Shown: positions 22,355-28,936 of the stretch, in pieces
Layout: every line of letters begins with the position of its first letter
Position numbering within the stretch: the stretch's first letter is position 1
Assembly (NCBI GenBank): GCA_900538385.1
Contig: UWSO01000027.1
Location: forward strand, 1-28,936
Source of the DNA: an uncultured Porphyromonas sp.
GTDB lineage: Bacteria; Bacteroidota; Bacteroidia; Bacteroidales; Porphyromonadaceae
DNA: 28,936 nt
Direction: 5' to 3'
Notes under the pieces: model-generated
What the model saw: only the letters and a program-made list of their open reading frames with translations
What the model was told of the DNA's origin: nothing
Database searches by the model: none
Position numbers and translations under genes: made by a program

Positions 22355-23260
22355 TTATCTGCCCAATGCTTCTTTTAGCTTTGCAATTTGCTTGGCGAAG
22401 CTTGCTGAATCCTTTTCTTTCAGCTTATTGATATTCAAAAGTTTCCACTCCACAGACGGATACTGCTCGAAGCTTGGGTATGGTATAAGAGACCATTGAG
22501 GTGTGCCACTCTCAAATGAGATCAAGAAGTCTTTTTCCGACTCTGAGAATAGGTCTTGAATCCCTTGGATTAACTCCGAACGGGAGACTTCATAGTCTTG
22601 ATAAGTAAATGGCGTATCAGTCATTCCCATGAATTGTGTCTCCATCACCTTTGTTTGATCAATTAGGTTGGGCAAGATCGACTCTGATATAGGCCGGTCA
22701 CTACCTAGGAGGCTGTATAGTATTCCTTCTTTTACATCAGACAATGAGTAGTCCATATACTTGACATCGAAGAGATCTCTAGGATGTTGTCGAGAAAGAG
22801 CCGCAGCTATCTTTCCTCCATATAAAAGTGGAATGGGGACAACATTTGCCTCGCAATACATCCCAAACTCATCTTGCGCTTTTGTACACAATGGAGTCAC
22901 TTGAGGAGTTCCAGAAATAACACCACGCTTTGTCTGATTGACTTCAATCTTAACTTGACTTCCTCTGAAGCTACAAAGGAGCTTACAAATATCTGGACGA
23001 TGTGCAATTTGAATTCCCTTGATCGACTGCTTTAACTTCTCCGAGATTCTTCTCAAGTAGGCATTGATGTTATCAATACTCTCTGTGCGTCCTAATATCC
23101 GGACATAGGTAAGGTCGATATCTATTGAGTAGCGTGGCAGGTCTTTGACGAAAAGATTGATCGCTGTACCACCATGTATTGCCAGATCCTCTTCCTCCGT
23201 GATGGCTGGGATGATACGTATCAGAAGTTCAACCTTACTTCTATAGTTATTCGTAATCAT
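22355..23260 (-). CDS. abiEii: AbiEii/AbiGii-type nucleotidyltransferase toxin
   Basis: 301 residues. DUF1814/AbiEii nucleotidyltransferase: motif I IHGGTAINLF (G30, G31) followed by RYSIDIDLT (D47, D49, the metal-binding DxD). A lysine-containing strand (QVKIEVNQTKRG) and the helix PIPLLYGGKIAAALSRQHPRDLFDVKY follow. Family members are toxins of type IV toxin-antitoxin systems that block growth by nucleotidyl transfer, with tRNA as target in related MenT enzymes. It overlaps the upstream abiEi by 14 bases. The DNA is visibly AT-richer than the housekeeping genes around it, suggesting transfer. Confidence 0.9.
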   Translation of the reverse strand: MITNNYRSKVELLIRIIPAITEEEDLAIHGGTAINLFVKDLPRYSIDIDLTYVRILGRTESIDNINAYLRRISEKLKQSIKGIQIAHRPDICKLLCSFRGSQVKIEVNQTKRGVISGTPQVTPLCTKAQDEFGMYCEANVVPIPLLYGGKIAAALSRQHPRDLFDVKYMDYSLSDVKEGILYSLLGSDRPISESILPNLIDQTKVMETQFMGMTDTPFTYQDYEVSRSELIQGIQDLFSESEKDFLISFESGTPQWSLIPYPSFEQYPSVEWKLLNINKLKEKDSASFAKQIAKLKEALGR

Positions 23261-24008
23261 ATAATTCCTGAGGTACTGTTATCTGGTATTTCTCTACATA
23301 TACACCAGGATTTGCTAAGGCTCTCTTTCCCTTTCCTAGATTTATTTTTGAGACATCTAGTCGTCTGAACCATGGGTGCTGAGCTTTGTCTGCAAAGTAC
23401 AGGAGTAGTCGATTAACCTTGACAGAACGGCTTATCTCCAGTAGCTCTTGTAGCAAGTTGACCCTTAGCGTAGTAAGCATCTCTGTCACATAGTACGCGT
23501 CCATAAGAGAGTAGTACTGGGGAGACAATGATAAGACCTCGAGTATAGCCCTTTCTGGAGAGGATGCAAAAACTTCGTAGCCACCTACTTCAAGTAGATC
23601 GATACCTATCTCACTACCAGAGAAGAGATTCGTGCTAAAGATTTGGAGATTTGCAAAGAGACGGCTTGTCTTGAGCCACTTGGGTATATGCTCACCACTG
23701 GGCTCGTATAAGAATGTCGGTTCCTCTCCCATATATCCATAATGAGAGAAGCCCCGTAATCCTAATGCAGTAGATGCTCCAAGAGCATACTTCTTGCCTA
23801 AAAGCTTGTGATAAGAATAGAGAACAGCGTATAGAGTCGGAGTATATCCATCAAAGCAATATACACCATTGGCTATTCGCTGTAACCAGTTACGCCTTAC
23901 GAAGTCAGCTAACTCTGACCTGGTAAGACCCTGTTGCTCCAACCAGGCTGAAAAGAGGACTGGAGTCTCTTGGGATTGCCTCTGCAGCTGTTTTATTTTA
24001 GTCGACAT
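23247..24008 (-). CDS. abiEi: AbiEi-family antitoxin/transcriptional regulator
   Basis: 253 residues from ATG at 24008 (MSTKIKQLQRQSQ). The start 54 bases upstream would lie in the promoter. The N-terminal winged-helix part (about 15-75: FSAWLEQQGLTRSELADFVRRNWLQRIANGVYCF) matches the AbiEi_4-type antitoxin domain. The following region (KYALGASTALGLRGFSHYG ... SPERAILEVLS) is the AbiEi C-terminal family block. Known AbiEi proteins neutralise AbiEii without direct binding and repress their own operon. Promoter, overlapping inverted repeat and 14-base overlap with the toxin gene fit that arrangement. Confidence 0.88.
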   Translation of the reverse strand: MSTKIKQLQRQSQETPVLFSAWLEQQGLTRSELADFVRRNWLQRIANGVYCFDGYTPTLYAVLYSYHKLLGKKYALGASTALGLRGFSHYGYMGEEPTFLYEPSGEHIPKWLKTSRLFANLQIFSTNLFSGSEIGIDLLEVGGYEVFASSPERAILEVLSLSPQYYSLMDAYYVTEMLTTLRVNLLQELLEISRSVKVNRLLLYFADKAQHPWFRRLDVSKINLGKGKRALANPGVYVEKYQITVPQELYDYE

Positions 24009-24058
24009 TTGTACGCTGTTTCGCCTACAAATATACGAAAAAGCAAACCGAAGACAAA
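24007..24058 (-). promoter_or_regulatory. abiE promoter with overlapping inverted repeat
   Basis: Minus strand: TTTG (24058-24055), 19 bp, TATATTTG (24035-24028), an exact consensus. On the plus strand ATTTGTA (24007-24013) and TACAAAT (24026-24032) form a perfect 7-bp inverted repeat with 12-bp spacing, covering the -7 element, the transcription start and the ATG. This is where an autorepressor would bind. Confidence 0.7.
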
Positions 24059-24270
24059 GCAACTGCAGTCCGTACGAGATTTTGTGTGGTGCAAACCCCT
24101 AGGCGTCTGTACTCTTTAAAGGTTATTGTGTCAGGATTATGACAACAAATCGTTACTCGTCTTGCCTCGATGGAAAACAGATGCTCTCCCGCTAAGTCTG
24201 ATCCGCGTGGACTGTCGTCTATGCCATTCGTATCGTGCTGATACCTTAGCATATACGAGTTCCAAAAATA

Positions 24271-24370
24271 GTTCCCCTCTTGGAACTTTTTAGTTCCAAG
24301 GCAGGAACTTTTCGGTTCCAAGGGAGGAACTCTTCAGTTCCAAGGGAGGAACTCTTTAGTTCCAACGCTG
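24271..24370. repeat. Tandem array of four 22-bp dyad units (array 4)
   Basis: Full units start at 24271, 24293, 24315 and 24337, with a decayed unit from 24359 and a truncated one from 24259. They share the AGTTCC-N6-GGAACT-N4 design, and most share the CAAGG(G/C)(A/N)G spacer, with array 1 at 56-171 in the same orientation. Two neighbouring units are identical except in the terminal tail. The array ends about 60 bp before the mazG -7 element. Confidence 0.9.
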
Positions 24371-24431
24371 GAAAGTTTTTGGAAACCTGTAGGAGCGACT
24401 CGACGGGTGAGGCGCTTTGTCCTCAAAGTGG

Positions 24432-24439
24432 TACCTTTG
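24432..24439 (+). promoter_or_regulatory. mazG -7 element
   Basis: TACCTTTG matches TAnnTTTG; no clear TTG lies 19-20 bp upstream. A start near 24446 would leave about 15 nt before the ATG at 24461. That it follows repeat array 4 suggests the array, or a bound factor, may compensate for the weak -33 (inference). Confidence 0.55.
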
Positions 24440-24460
24440 CACTATAATAATAGACAAGCT

Positions 24461-25252
24461 ATGATACACAGCAAAGATGAACGGCTGGAGGCTTTCTCCC
24501 GTCTACTGGATGTCCTAGACAATCTGCGCACGCACTGCCCGTGGGACCGCAAGCAAACGAATGAGTCGCTACGGGCGAACACCATCGAGGAGGTCTACGA
24601 ACTGAGCGAGGCGCTAGAGCAAGGAGATACGAACGCTATCTCTAAGGAGCTAGGCGACGTGCTACTGCATGTCCTCTTTTATGCTCGCATAGGGGATGAG
24701 CAGGGGAACTTTGACATTGTAGATGTGTGCAACAAGCTGTGCAACAAGCTCATCTTTCGCCACCCGCACATCTATGCTACCGAGCAGGTCGAGGATGCAG
24801 GGCAGGTGGTACAGCTCTGGGAGCAGGTGAAGCAAAAGGAGAAGGACGGCAATAAGTCGGTCCTCTCGGGCGTGCCGTCGGCTCTGCCAGCACTGATCAA
24901 GGCGTACCGCATACAGGACAAGGCGCGTGCCGTCGGCTTCGACTGGCAGGAGCGTGAGGAGGTCTGGGCGAAGGTGCGCGAAGAGCTGCAGGAGGTCGAG
25001 CAGGAGATGACTTCGGGGAGTGCTGACGACCTAGAGGCCGAGATAGGGGACTTGCTCTTTAGCATTGTCAATGTGGCTCGTCTCTATGGTGTGAACCCCG
25101 ACAATGCGCTGGAGCGGACGAATCGTAAGTTTATCGACCGCTTTGAGTATATCGAGCGGACGGCCAAGGCGCGTGGTCAGAGAATCACCGACCTCTCACT
25201 AGAGGAGATGGAGACGCTATGGCAGGAGGCCAAAAAGAGTACCAGCAAATAG
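24461..25252 (+). CDS. mazG: Nucleoside triphosphate pyrophosphohydrolase MazG
   Basis: 263 residues from ATG 24461 (MIHSKDERLEAFSRLLDVL); an upstream start would overlap the -7 element. Two tandem MazG domains. The first has the diagnostic CPWDRKQT (26-33), EExxE (E43, E44, E47) and KELGDVLLHVLFYA. The second has REELQEVEQEM and EAEIGDLLFSIVNVARL. It hydrolyses NTPs to NMP and pyrophosphate, cleaning aberrant nucleotides; E. coli MazG also lowers ppGpp. The length is that of the E. coli enzyme. Twelve bases separate it from the next gene. Confidence 0.96.
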   Translation: MIHSKDERLEAFSRLLDVLDNLRTHCPWDRKQTNESLRANTIEEVYELSEALEQGDTNAISKELGDVLLHVLFYARIGDEQGNFDIVDVCNKLCNKLIFRHPHIYATEQVEDAGQVVQLWEQVKQKEKDGNKSVLSGVPSALPALIKAYRIQDKARAVGFDWQEREEVWAKVREELQEVEQEMTSGSADDLEAEIGDLLFSIVNVARLYGVNPDNALERTNRKFIDRFEYIERTAKARGQRITDLSLEEMETLWQEAKKSTSK

Positions 25253-25264
25253 TCTCGTCTAGCT

Positions 25265-26197
25265 ATGATAGCATGTAGTCTCTCCGATCAAACTTGCCCG
25301 CACTGCCATAATAGTAGCTATACCGAGCTGTGGGAGTGTGAGGACCACCTTGTGTCGCACGAGCGGTATGCCATAGGTCGCTGCAACCAGTGTGGACTGC
25401 TACAGACCTTGACGCCACCTCCCGCAGAGGAGCTAGGGCACTACTACGACAGCTCCGAATATCTGAGTCATCAGACAGAGGGGCGGGGCGGTATGGCTCG
25501 CATCTATCGTGCGGTGAAGCGCTACCGCACGGGACGGCGGGTTCGGACCGCTCGCAAGCTTTGTGCGACAGCTCCGCAGATGATGCTGGAGGTCGGGGCG
25601 GGCGTCGGTGCTTTTGCCCACGCTATGCAGGAGCGAGGGTGCAAGGCGTATGTCGTGGAGCAGAGCAAGGCAGCACGAGAGCTGTGCGCTCAGCAGATTC
25701 CCAGCGAGCAACTCTTTGCCACGACCCAAGAGTTTGTGGCGCAACACTCCGAACTATCTGGTCAGCTAGACCTTATCTGCCTATGGCATAGCCTAGAGCA
25801 TCTCCCAGATCTTGCCGATCAACTGGAGATGTACCAACAGCTACTCAAGTCTGGGGGGACGCTCTGCATCGCTGTGCCTAATGCGCAGAGCTTTGACGCT
25901 AGCTACTACCGTGCGCTCTGGGCCGCTTACGATGTGCCGCGTCATCTGTGGCACTTTACGCCACACTCTATGCGGCAAACGGTTGAAGCGCACCACTTCA
26001 CCTTAAAGAAGATTCGTCCGCAGCGACTAGATGTCTACTACATTGCATTGCTGAGCGAAAGCTACAAGCAGGGAGGACGTATTAACTTCATTACTTGGCT
26101 CAAAGCCTTTGGCGTCGGCTTCTCCTACCACATACGCTCTCTCTTTACCCCGATGAGAGCGAGTGCACTGCTCTACCACTTCGTCCGTCAGGCGTGA
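25265..26197 (+). CDS. Class I SAM methyltransferase with N-terminal zinc ribbon
   Basis: 310 residues. Two CxxC pairs (CPHC at 11-14, CNQC at 40-43) form a probable zinc ribbon. The methyltransferase core follows: motif I MLEVGAGVGAFAHAM (about 107-121), VVEQSK, then LICLWHSLEHLPD and LKSGGTLCIAVPN, as in the Methyltransf_23 group often annotated in surface polysaccharide or small-molecule modification. The substrate cannot be read from sequence. It shares one base with the following barrel gene (TGATG), so both are cotranscribed with mazG. Confidence 0.82.
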   Translation: MIACSLSDQTCPHCHNSSYTELWECEDHLVSHERYAIGRCNQCGLLQTLTPPPAEELGHYYDSSEYLSHQTEGRGGMARIYRAVKRYRTGRRVRTARKLCATAPQMMLEVGAGVGAFAHAMQERGCKAYVVEQSKAARELCAQQIPSEQLFATTQEFVAQHSELSGQLDLICLWHSLEHLPDLADQLEMYQQLLKSGGTLCIAVPNAQSFDASYYRALWAAYDVPRHLWHFTPHSMRQTVEAHHFTLKKIRPQRLDVYYIALLSESYKQGGRINFITWLKAFGVGFSYHIRSLFTPMRASALLYHFVRQA

Positions 26198-27387
26198 TGA
26201 AGGCAAGACAGTTACTGGGGACGATCCTCCTACTGCTAGCCCCGATCTCCGTACTCTTTGCCAGCAATGCCGAGCAGCTGGGTGCGGACTCTCTGCGTCT
26301 GAGTGTGGGGGTAGACGCGGTTACCTTCTTTCGCAATAATGAGTATCACGCCGACTACCAGCTCGGCTATACACTCCCCGGGTGGCAATTGGCTCCCACG
26401 GTGGCACTCGAGCATCGTCAGGTGCGTCTTGTGGGGGGCGTCTACAACCTCACTTTACTAGGTGCACAGCGCTATCCACGAGGTGGGTGGTACGACCACT
26501 TGCCACACTGGAGCGGTGACCCTAAGGAGCAGGGGAGTGGCGTGCATCTACGTCCTATCCTCTCCCTACAATACAGACCAAATGATCATATCACCGTCTC
26601 GATGGGAACGCTCCTCGGGGCGCATACGCTGGCGCTGCGAGGTGTAGCCTCGTCCACTATTGATCAAGACGAGTCGCTCTCGCTTGTCTCACCGCTCTAC
26701 GATCCTGAGTACAGCTTCACACGAGACCCTGCGCAGGGTGCAATGATTCAGTTGTACTATCCTCGCTTTGCGCTAGAAGCTCTTGTGGATTGGCAAGGCT
26801 TTATCTTCCCTGGAGAGACTCATCAGGAGGCTTTTTCAGCCCTACTATCCACAGCTTATCAGCTCCACAGCAGCGAAAGCTGGAAGACGCAACTCTCACT
26901 GCAGGCTACGGCCCACCATCGGGCAGGAGAGATACAGCAAATGTCCTCTCCAGACACGCTACACACCTACTTAGCGGGTGCCACTGGGGTGACTACACAA
27001 TATAAGTATGCCGAGCAGGGTGCAGTCGAAGGCTCTCTGCACATCTTAGGTTCTTCGCTCCGTGACGGCAAGCCTGAGCCACCGCTGGGATATGCCCTTT
27101 ATGCCCGCTTGGCTTGGCGACACAAGATCCTGCGACTAGCGACAGATGCCACCTACGGGCACCGCTACTACGCACCCTATGGGGGACCGCTCCTAGCGTC
27201 TGCTCGTACAGCAGAGGTGCAGTGGCGACTAGGCGTTTATCCCACACTAGAAGTACCCATCCCCAGCTTCGGAGCGTTGCGACTGGAGGGTGCGCTCTGG
27301 TGGACTCAGCGCACCGCCACACGGAGCCAGCTGAGCCACATGATCTCCCTAACGCTCACCTTTCATTACGACAAAGCACTTCGCTAG
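26197..27387 (+). CDS. Uncharacterised outer-membrane beta-barrel protein
   Basis: 396 residues from ATG 26197 (MKARQLLGTILLLLAPISVLFASNA, signal peptide). The first in-frame start upstream lies inside the methyltransferase gene. The mature part is rich in alternating hydrophobic/aromatic strands (LRPILSLQYRP, ITVSMGTLLGAHTLAL, MIQLYYPRFALEALVDWQGF) and ends in MISLTLTFHYDKALR. This suggests a barrel of perhaps 14-18 strands. I do not recognise the family. Last gene of the mazG unit, followed by a terminator. Confidence 0.7.
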   Translation: MKARQLLGTILLLLAPISVLFASNAEQLGADSLRLSVGVDAVTFFRNNEYHADYQLGYTLPGWQLAPTVALEHRQVRLVGGVYNLTLLGAQRYPRGGWYDHLPHWSGDPKEQGSGVHLRPILSLQYRPNDHITVSMGTLLGAHTLALRGVASSTIDQDESLSLVSPLYDPEYSFTRDPAQGAMIQLYYPRFALEALVDWQGFIFPGETHQEAFSALLSTAYQLHSSESWKTQLSLQATAHHRAGEIQQMSSPDTLHTYLAGATGVTTQYKYAEQGAVEGSLHILGSSLRDGKPEPPLGYALYARLAWRHKILRLATDATYGHRYYAPYGGPLLASARTAEVQWRLGVYPTLEVPIPSFGALRLEGALWWTQRTATRSQLSHMISLTLTFHYDKALR

Positions 27388-27422
27388 AGGGGAGCATTAC
27401 TCCTTTTTAGATACAACCGTTT

Positions 27423-27463
27423 AGGCTGTCTGCTTTCAATCAAGTAGCCAGCCTTTGCTTTTT
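27423..27463 (+). terminator. Terminator after the barrel gene
   Basis: AGGCTG (27423-27428) and CTGCTT pair with AAGTAG and CAGCCT (27449-27454), with one internal mismatch and loop TCAATC, followed by TTGCTTTTT. A weaker GGAG/CTCC hairpin with TTTTT precedes it at 27389-27408. They lie between convergent genes. Confidence 0.65.
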
Positions 27464-27480
27464 ACTGTACGAGACAACCT

Positions 27481-28008
27481 TTATTTCTTATTGCTCTGAG
27501 GAACGAATATCTCGTAGCTCCCGTCACTATAAAAGATGCGTATTTCGTGGACTTCACGCTCTGGAGCGTGTGGCTGGCAAAGCATCTGACGTATCTGCTC
27601 AACTTCCTCTCTTGTAAATGGAAAGGGTGCTCCATGACTCTGTGAAGTAAACTCGTTCGTGAGCTTTCGCTGTGCAGGTTGTGGAGACGATGAGCTACCA
27701 CTCTCATAGGTGCCAAAAAGGGTGCCTTCTAAAGATGGTGCAGTGCTCTTTTCCTCTTCTAGCTTAGGTGTCCCCTTGCCAAAGAGTAGCCACTCATAGC
27801 TCCACGATGGATAGGCAGCAATGATATTATTCAGCGTCTCTATGGTGGGACGATTGCGCCCATTGAGCATATGACTGATAACAGACGGCGTAATACCTGC
27901 CTCTGTAGCAAAAGCTGTAGCGTTTAGCTCCATGGAATCCATCATGTAGCGTACACGCTCTATAATTCCCTCTGATTCGATTAACATAGTCTCTTTTTTA
28001 TCACACAT
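27481..28008 (-). CDS. XRE-family helix-turn-helix regulator
   Basis: 175 residues from ATG 28008; a second Met 7 codons later (27987) is an alternative. The N-terminal HTH_3 domain (about 15-75) contains ATAFATEAGITPSVISHMLNGRNRPTIETLNNI, a canonical Cro/CI-like helix-turn-helix. A Ser/Pro linker (SSSSPQPAQ) leads to a short C-terminal segment (EVHEIRIFYSDGSYEIFV) seen in Bacteroidota-type regulators. No LexA-like protease residues are seen. Its promoter is bracketed by an 11-bp perfect inverted repeat that overlaps its start codon, so autoregulation is likely. Target genes are unknown. Confidence 0.87.
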   Translation of the reverse strand: MCDKKETMLIESEGIIERVRYMMDSMELNATAFATEAGITPSVISHMLNGRNRPTIETLNNIIAAYPSWSYEWLLFGKGTPKLEEEKSTAPSLEGTLFGTYESGSSSSPQPAQRKLTNEFTSQSHGAPFPFTREEVEQIRQMLCQPHAPEREVHEIRIFYSDGSYEIFVPQSNKK

Positions 28009-28085
28009 ACATTTGTATCGGGTAATATTATAAGTAATAGGAATGTGTTGCTATACAAATGTAGTAAATACAATTGAGATAGCAA
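28008..28085 (-). promoter_or_regulatory. XRE promoter and inverted-repeat operator
   Basis: Minus strand: TTG (28085-28083), 19 bp, TACATTTG (28063-28056), an exact consensus; start near 28049. TACATTTGTAT (28008-28018) and ATACAAATGTA (28053-28063) are perfect 11-bp inverted arms 45 bp apart. One covers the -7 element and the other abuts the start codon. Confidence 0.75.
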
Positions 28086-28740
28086 GCCAACTCGTGATGA
28101 CAATACGCTATTCGGAGTAAACTTACTAGATAATAGATGGTTTTCCACTTGCATCTTATCTACACATGTCAGAACCTACAAGCTGGCTGATAGATAGTTA
28201 TATGTTCCAGTAGGAAAGTAGAGTAGGGGAGAGCTATTGTCTCATCAATATGCAATCAGATATTAGTAGGGTGGCACTTGTCTAATTGTTTGTAATACCA
28301 TCATAACTAACATATTATAGACGATTCATACCTGGTTATAATATCGTGAAACGCCAACTGATACAACTAAATCTTCCACTCTACGATTGTGACGTGAATG
28401 AAGGATGTGGTGTTGTTAAGTTTGTCTTAATATAAATGTGATATACTCTTTTGCATTGAAATTCATTTGTAGTCGCGCTTAGTGTTTAGTTGTGATCTTG
28501 TTGTCTTGTCTCGTTTTTTGGATTTATGTCTTTGCTTTGTCAATGCCTAGAATCAACAAATAGTATGGCTGTCAATAGTCATACCACTCTAAGTGTGCTC
28601 AACCTCACCTTATCACCGTCAGACCTCTCGACAGATGACAAGGCAAAAGACACACAAAACGCTCTAAGCTCTAGGACGTAAACCCTTTAAAGCAAAGCTC
28701 TACAAGCCTCCTAGCGTCTGTCAAAGCACAATGACTAGTA
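28086..28740. other. AT-rich gene-free region
   Basis: No open frame of 60 codons or more is seen on either strand. Visible elements are an 8-bp inverted repeat ATATTATA/TATAATAT (28312-28319 and 28337-28344), a TTAAG/CTTAA repeat near 28420, and a promoter-like TTTG (28421-28424), 19 bp, TACTCTTTTG (28444-28453) pointing right. GTGTG at 28593-28597 could be a group II intron 5' end. Base composition is clearly richer in A/T than the housekeeping part. Confidence 0.5.
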
Positions 28741-28936
28741 TATGAGGAGGGTTAAGTCTAAGGAACAAACGTCTAATGCAAAACGCGAAGCTAGGCTAAC
28801 TATGAACTGATAGCTAGTCTGCGGATTTCAATAGAATAGTAGAAGGCTCAACCGCCTTAACAGGGCTGACGCATTATACCCTGTATCCAAGGAGCTATTC
28901 CTGACGCCAACCGAGGAATAGATGGATTAAGTCTTG
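28741..28936 (+). ncRNA. Candidate large structured RNA (possible group II intron 5' part), runs off the window
   Basis: Four hairpins occur in ~140 bases. GGCTAACTAT/ATAGCTAGTC (28794-28803 and 28810-28819, one mismatch) is framed by CGC/GCG. AAGGC/GCCTT is at 28843-28847 and 28854-28858. ACAGGG/CCCTGT is at 28860-28865 and 28879-28884, and CTATTCC/GGAATAG at 28895-28901 and 28915-28921. The 13-nt loops of the last two both carry TGACGC. TTAAGTCT repeats at 28752-28759 and 28927-28934. The stretch CTAATGCAAAACGCGAAGCT (28773-28792) resembles a conserved segment near the start of group II intron domain I, as I recall from the Ll.LtrB intron. The identity is tentative. Confidence 0.35.

Larger units (their letters stand above)
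24059..24460. other. Intergenic region between abiE and mazG
   Basis: No gene is seen. It holds about 200 bases upstream of abiE without recognisable content, the 22-bp repeat array (24271-24370) and the mazG -7 element. Confidence 0.6.

Noticed and set aside
25433..25747. 104-codon minus-strand open frame in the methyltransferase gene
   Set aside because: It is antisense to motif I of the methyltransferase; a shadow frame.
28741..28936. Start of 23S rRNA, RNase P RNA or tmRNA
   Set aside because: GGGTTAAGTCTAAGG only superficially resembles the 23S 5' end. The following sequence does not match, and no RNase P (GAGGAAAGTCC-type) or tmRNA 5' signature is present.

Overview
This window reads as the chromosome of a Bacteroidales bacterium, most likely Porphyromonas or a close relative (inference from gene content; no search was possible). 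The evidence is a Bacteroidota-type promoter grammar (TTTG, 19-20 bp, TAnnTTTG) in front of many genes, start codons without Shine-Dalgarno sequences, a type IX secretion (type B) cargo protein, PorT-like barrels, a DUF4290 protein and a LysRS with a C-terminal extension.

Layout. 1-436 is non-coding, with a 22-bp palindromic repeat array and hairpins. 437-2054 holds rpsU (-) and a THUMP-like methyltransferase (+), fired from back-to-back divergent promoters. 2126-2196 is tRNA-Cys (-). 2303-2712 is a degenerate repeat array, a promoter and a hairpin-rich leader. 2713-10722 is a long co-directional housekeeping run lysS-gpsA-pgi-DUF4290-murA-rimM-dxr, closed by a clear terminator. After another repeat array and a strong promoter comes 10990-16881: a LysM/periplasmic-binding-like protein, an outer-membrane barrel, a CPBP protease and an AddB-like nuclease, followed by a T9SS cargo protein and a YigZ protein. 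19072-20651 is rsmI plus a coiled-coil lipoprotein, then a terminator. 20749-22205 is a YjjG-like HAD phosphatase plus recO.

22355-24008 (-) is an AT-richer island with an AbiEi/AbiEii type IV toxin-antitoxin pair, its promoter overlapped by an inverted repeat. A second copy of the 22-bp repeat family then precedes mazG, a zinc-ribbon methyltransferase and an uncharacterised barrel (24461-27387). An XRE regulator (-) with a perfect 11-bp inverted repeat at its promoter follows. The last ~930 bases are gene-free and AT-rich; the final ~185 bases fold into a series of hairpins that may be the 5' part of a large structured RNA, possibly a group II intron, running off the window.

The most unusual signals are: (1) four intergenic tandem arrays of ~22-bp units. 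In three of them the units share a dyad design whose arms co-vary (AGTTCC/GGAACT, AGTTTC/GAAACT, AGTGCC/GGCACT), and three of the four end shortly upstream of a promoter; (2) the structured right edge; (3) similar operator-like inverted repeats at the AbiE and XRE promoters.
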